From Myxococcales bacterium (lineage in GTDB: Bacteria > Myxococcota > Myxococcia > Myxococcales > Myxococcaceae), in contig JADLDB010000062.1 in NCBI GenBank assembly GCA_020846875.1, positions 1-64,000 of the forward strand: a stretch of 64,000 nucleotides of DNA, in the 5' to 3' direction. Positions 63,682 to 64,000 of this stretch are shown piece by piece; positions within the stretch are counted from its first letter, which is position 1; every line of letters starts with the position of its first letter. The notes under the pieces were generated by a model. That model did not search any database. It had not been told where the DNA came from and was given only the letters and a program-made list of their open reading frames with translations. A program made the translations under genes and the position numbers.

Positions 63682-64000
63682 TTAGATCCCCGTCACCAGG
63701 CCTACGCTGCACACCGGCATGGCCACCGAGTCCTCCGGGCGCCCGTGGAAGTCGAGGCCCAACTGGAAGACGAAGGACGTCTTGGTGGACAGGGGCAGCT
63801 CCGCCCCGCCGCGCAGGCCGCCGTTGTGGCCGATCACCACGTCCGGCGGCACCCCGCCCAGCGGATCCTGCGCCACCGGCTCGGTGTCGAAGGCCATCAG
63901 GTAGCGCGCCTCGAAGAAGAGGCGCGCCGCCCGCCGGCTACCGGCGCGGTAGCTGACGACGAAGGCCGGCGACAGGTTGACGTTCCTCCGGCCGGTGATC
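63682..64000 (-). CDS. Probable outer-membrane beta-barrel protein, C-terminal fragment (cut by window edge)
   Basis: An open frame of about 105 residues enters from the right edge and ends at TAA (63682-63684). It shows alternating hydrophobic and polar residues with aromatic girdles (VNLSPAFVVSYRAG, ARLFFEARYLMAFD, ELPLSTKTSFVFQLGLDFHG), as in transmembrane beta strands. It ends in a strand (VCSVGLVTGI) instead of the usual final Phe. Start and total size are unseen. It is codirectional with gpsA, 53 bases upstream of it. Confidence 0.55.
   Translation of the reverse strand, partial: ITGRRNVNLSPAFVVSYRAGSRRAARLFFEARYLMAFDTEPVAQDPLGGVPPDVVIGHNGGLRGGAELPLSTKTSFVFQLGLDFHGRPEDSVAMPVCSVGLVTGI

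Overview
The window looks like chromosomal DNA from a myxobacterium (Myxococcota, most likely a Myxococcales relative). This rests on the very high GC content with dense, tightly overlapping genes, and on three Ser/Thr kinases with the myxobacterial-style HRDV[TS]PxN catalytic loop. It also rests on many lipoproteins, OmpA proteins with thrombospondin type 3 repeats, PEGA and AgmX-like modules, and a Gram-negative lipid A operon. No rRNA, tRNA, CRISPR array or insertion sequence was recognised by eye. The assignment is inference; no database search was possible.

Layout. 1-917: end of an unknown secreted-type protein, then a decayed gene. 917-10.7 kb: envelope genes (an OmpA/TSP3 lipoprotein pair, a PEGA protein divergent from a PEGA-tailed kinase, and an operon of OPT transporter, two unknown proteins and an OmpA-domain protein). 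10.8-15.6 kb: trehalose locus, with otsA (membrane-anchored and carrying a sensor-like N-terminus) and otsB divergent from a GH15 glycosidase. 15.6-19.7 kb: the lipid A/FabZ operon skp-lpxD-fabZ-lpxA-lpxI-marR. 19.8-21.7 kb: a single-domain response regulator and a four-heme cytochrome lipoprotein.

21.7-27.6 kb: an eight-gene, minus-strand operon that looks like a self-contained type II fatty-acid or polyketide assembly line: acyltransferase, FabI-type reductase, KSIII, FabA, FabZ-like, FabB/F-like KS, an atypical ACP and its own PPTase. 27.8-34.7 kb: a lipoprotein, a MltD-type lytic transglycosylase, YccF, a small Cys-rich lipoprotein, glycerate kinase, and a protein with 18-residue repeats and a possible cysteine-peptidase domain. 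34.8-43.8 kb: a Ser/Thr kinase fused to a STAND NTPase and TPRs, then a two-gene alpha-2-macroglobulin-like system. 43.9-54.8 kb: an AAA ATPase, a third kinase, and a seven-gene operon beginning with a PspA homologue and including a LolD/FtsX-type ABC transporter. 54.8-64 kb: a NatAB-like ABC exporter, two large lipoproteins, an MtaD-like amidohydrolase, a membrane winged-helix-like protein, gpsA and the end of an outer-membrane protein.

Adjacent operon genes very often overlap by four bases (GTGA or ATGA), so translational coupling appears to be the general rule here. The regions most worth following up are the lipid assembly-line operon, the sensor-OtsA fusion, the repeat protein/STAND-kinase pair with an inverted repeat between them, and the PspA-ABC operon.
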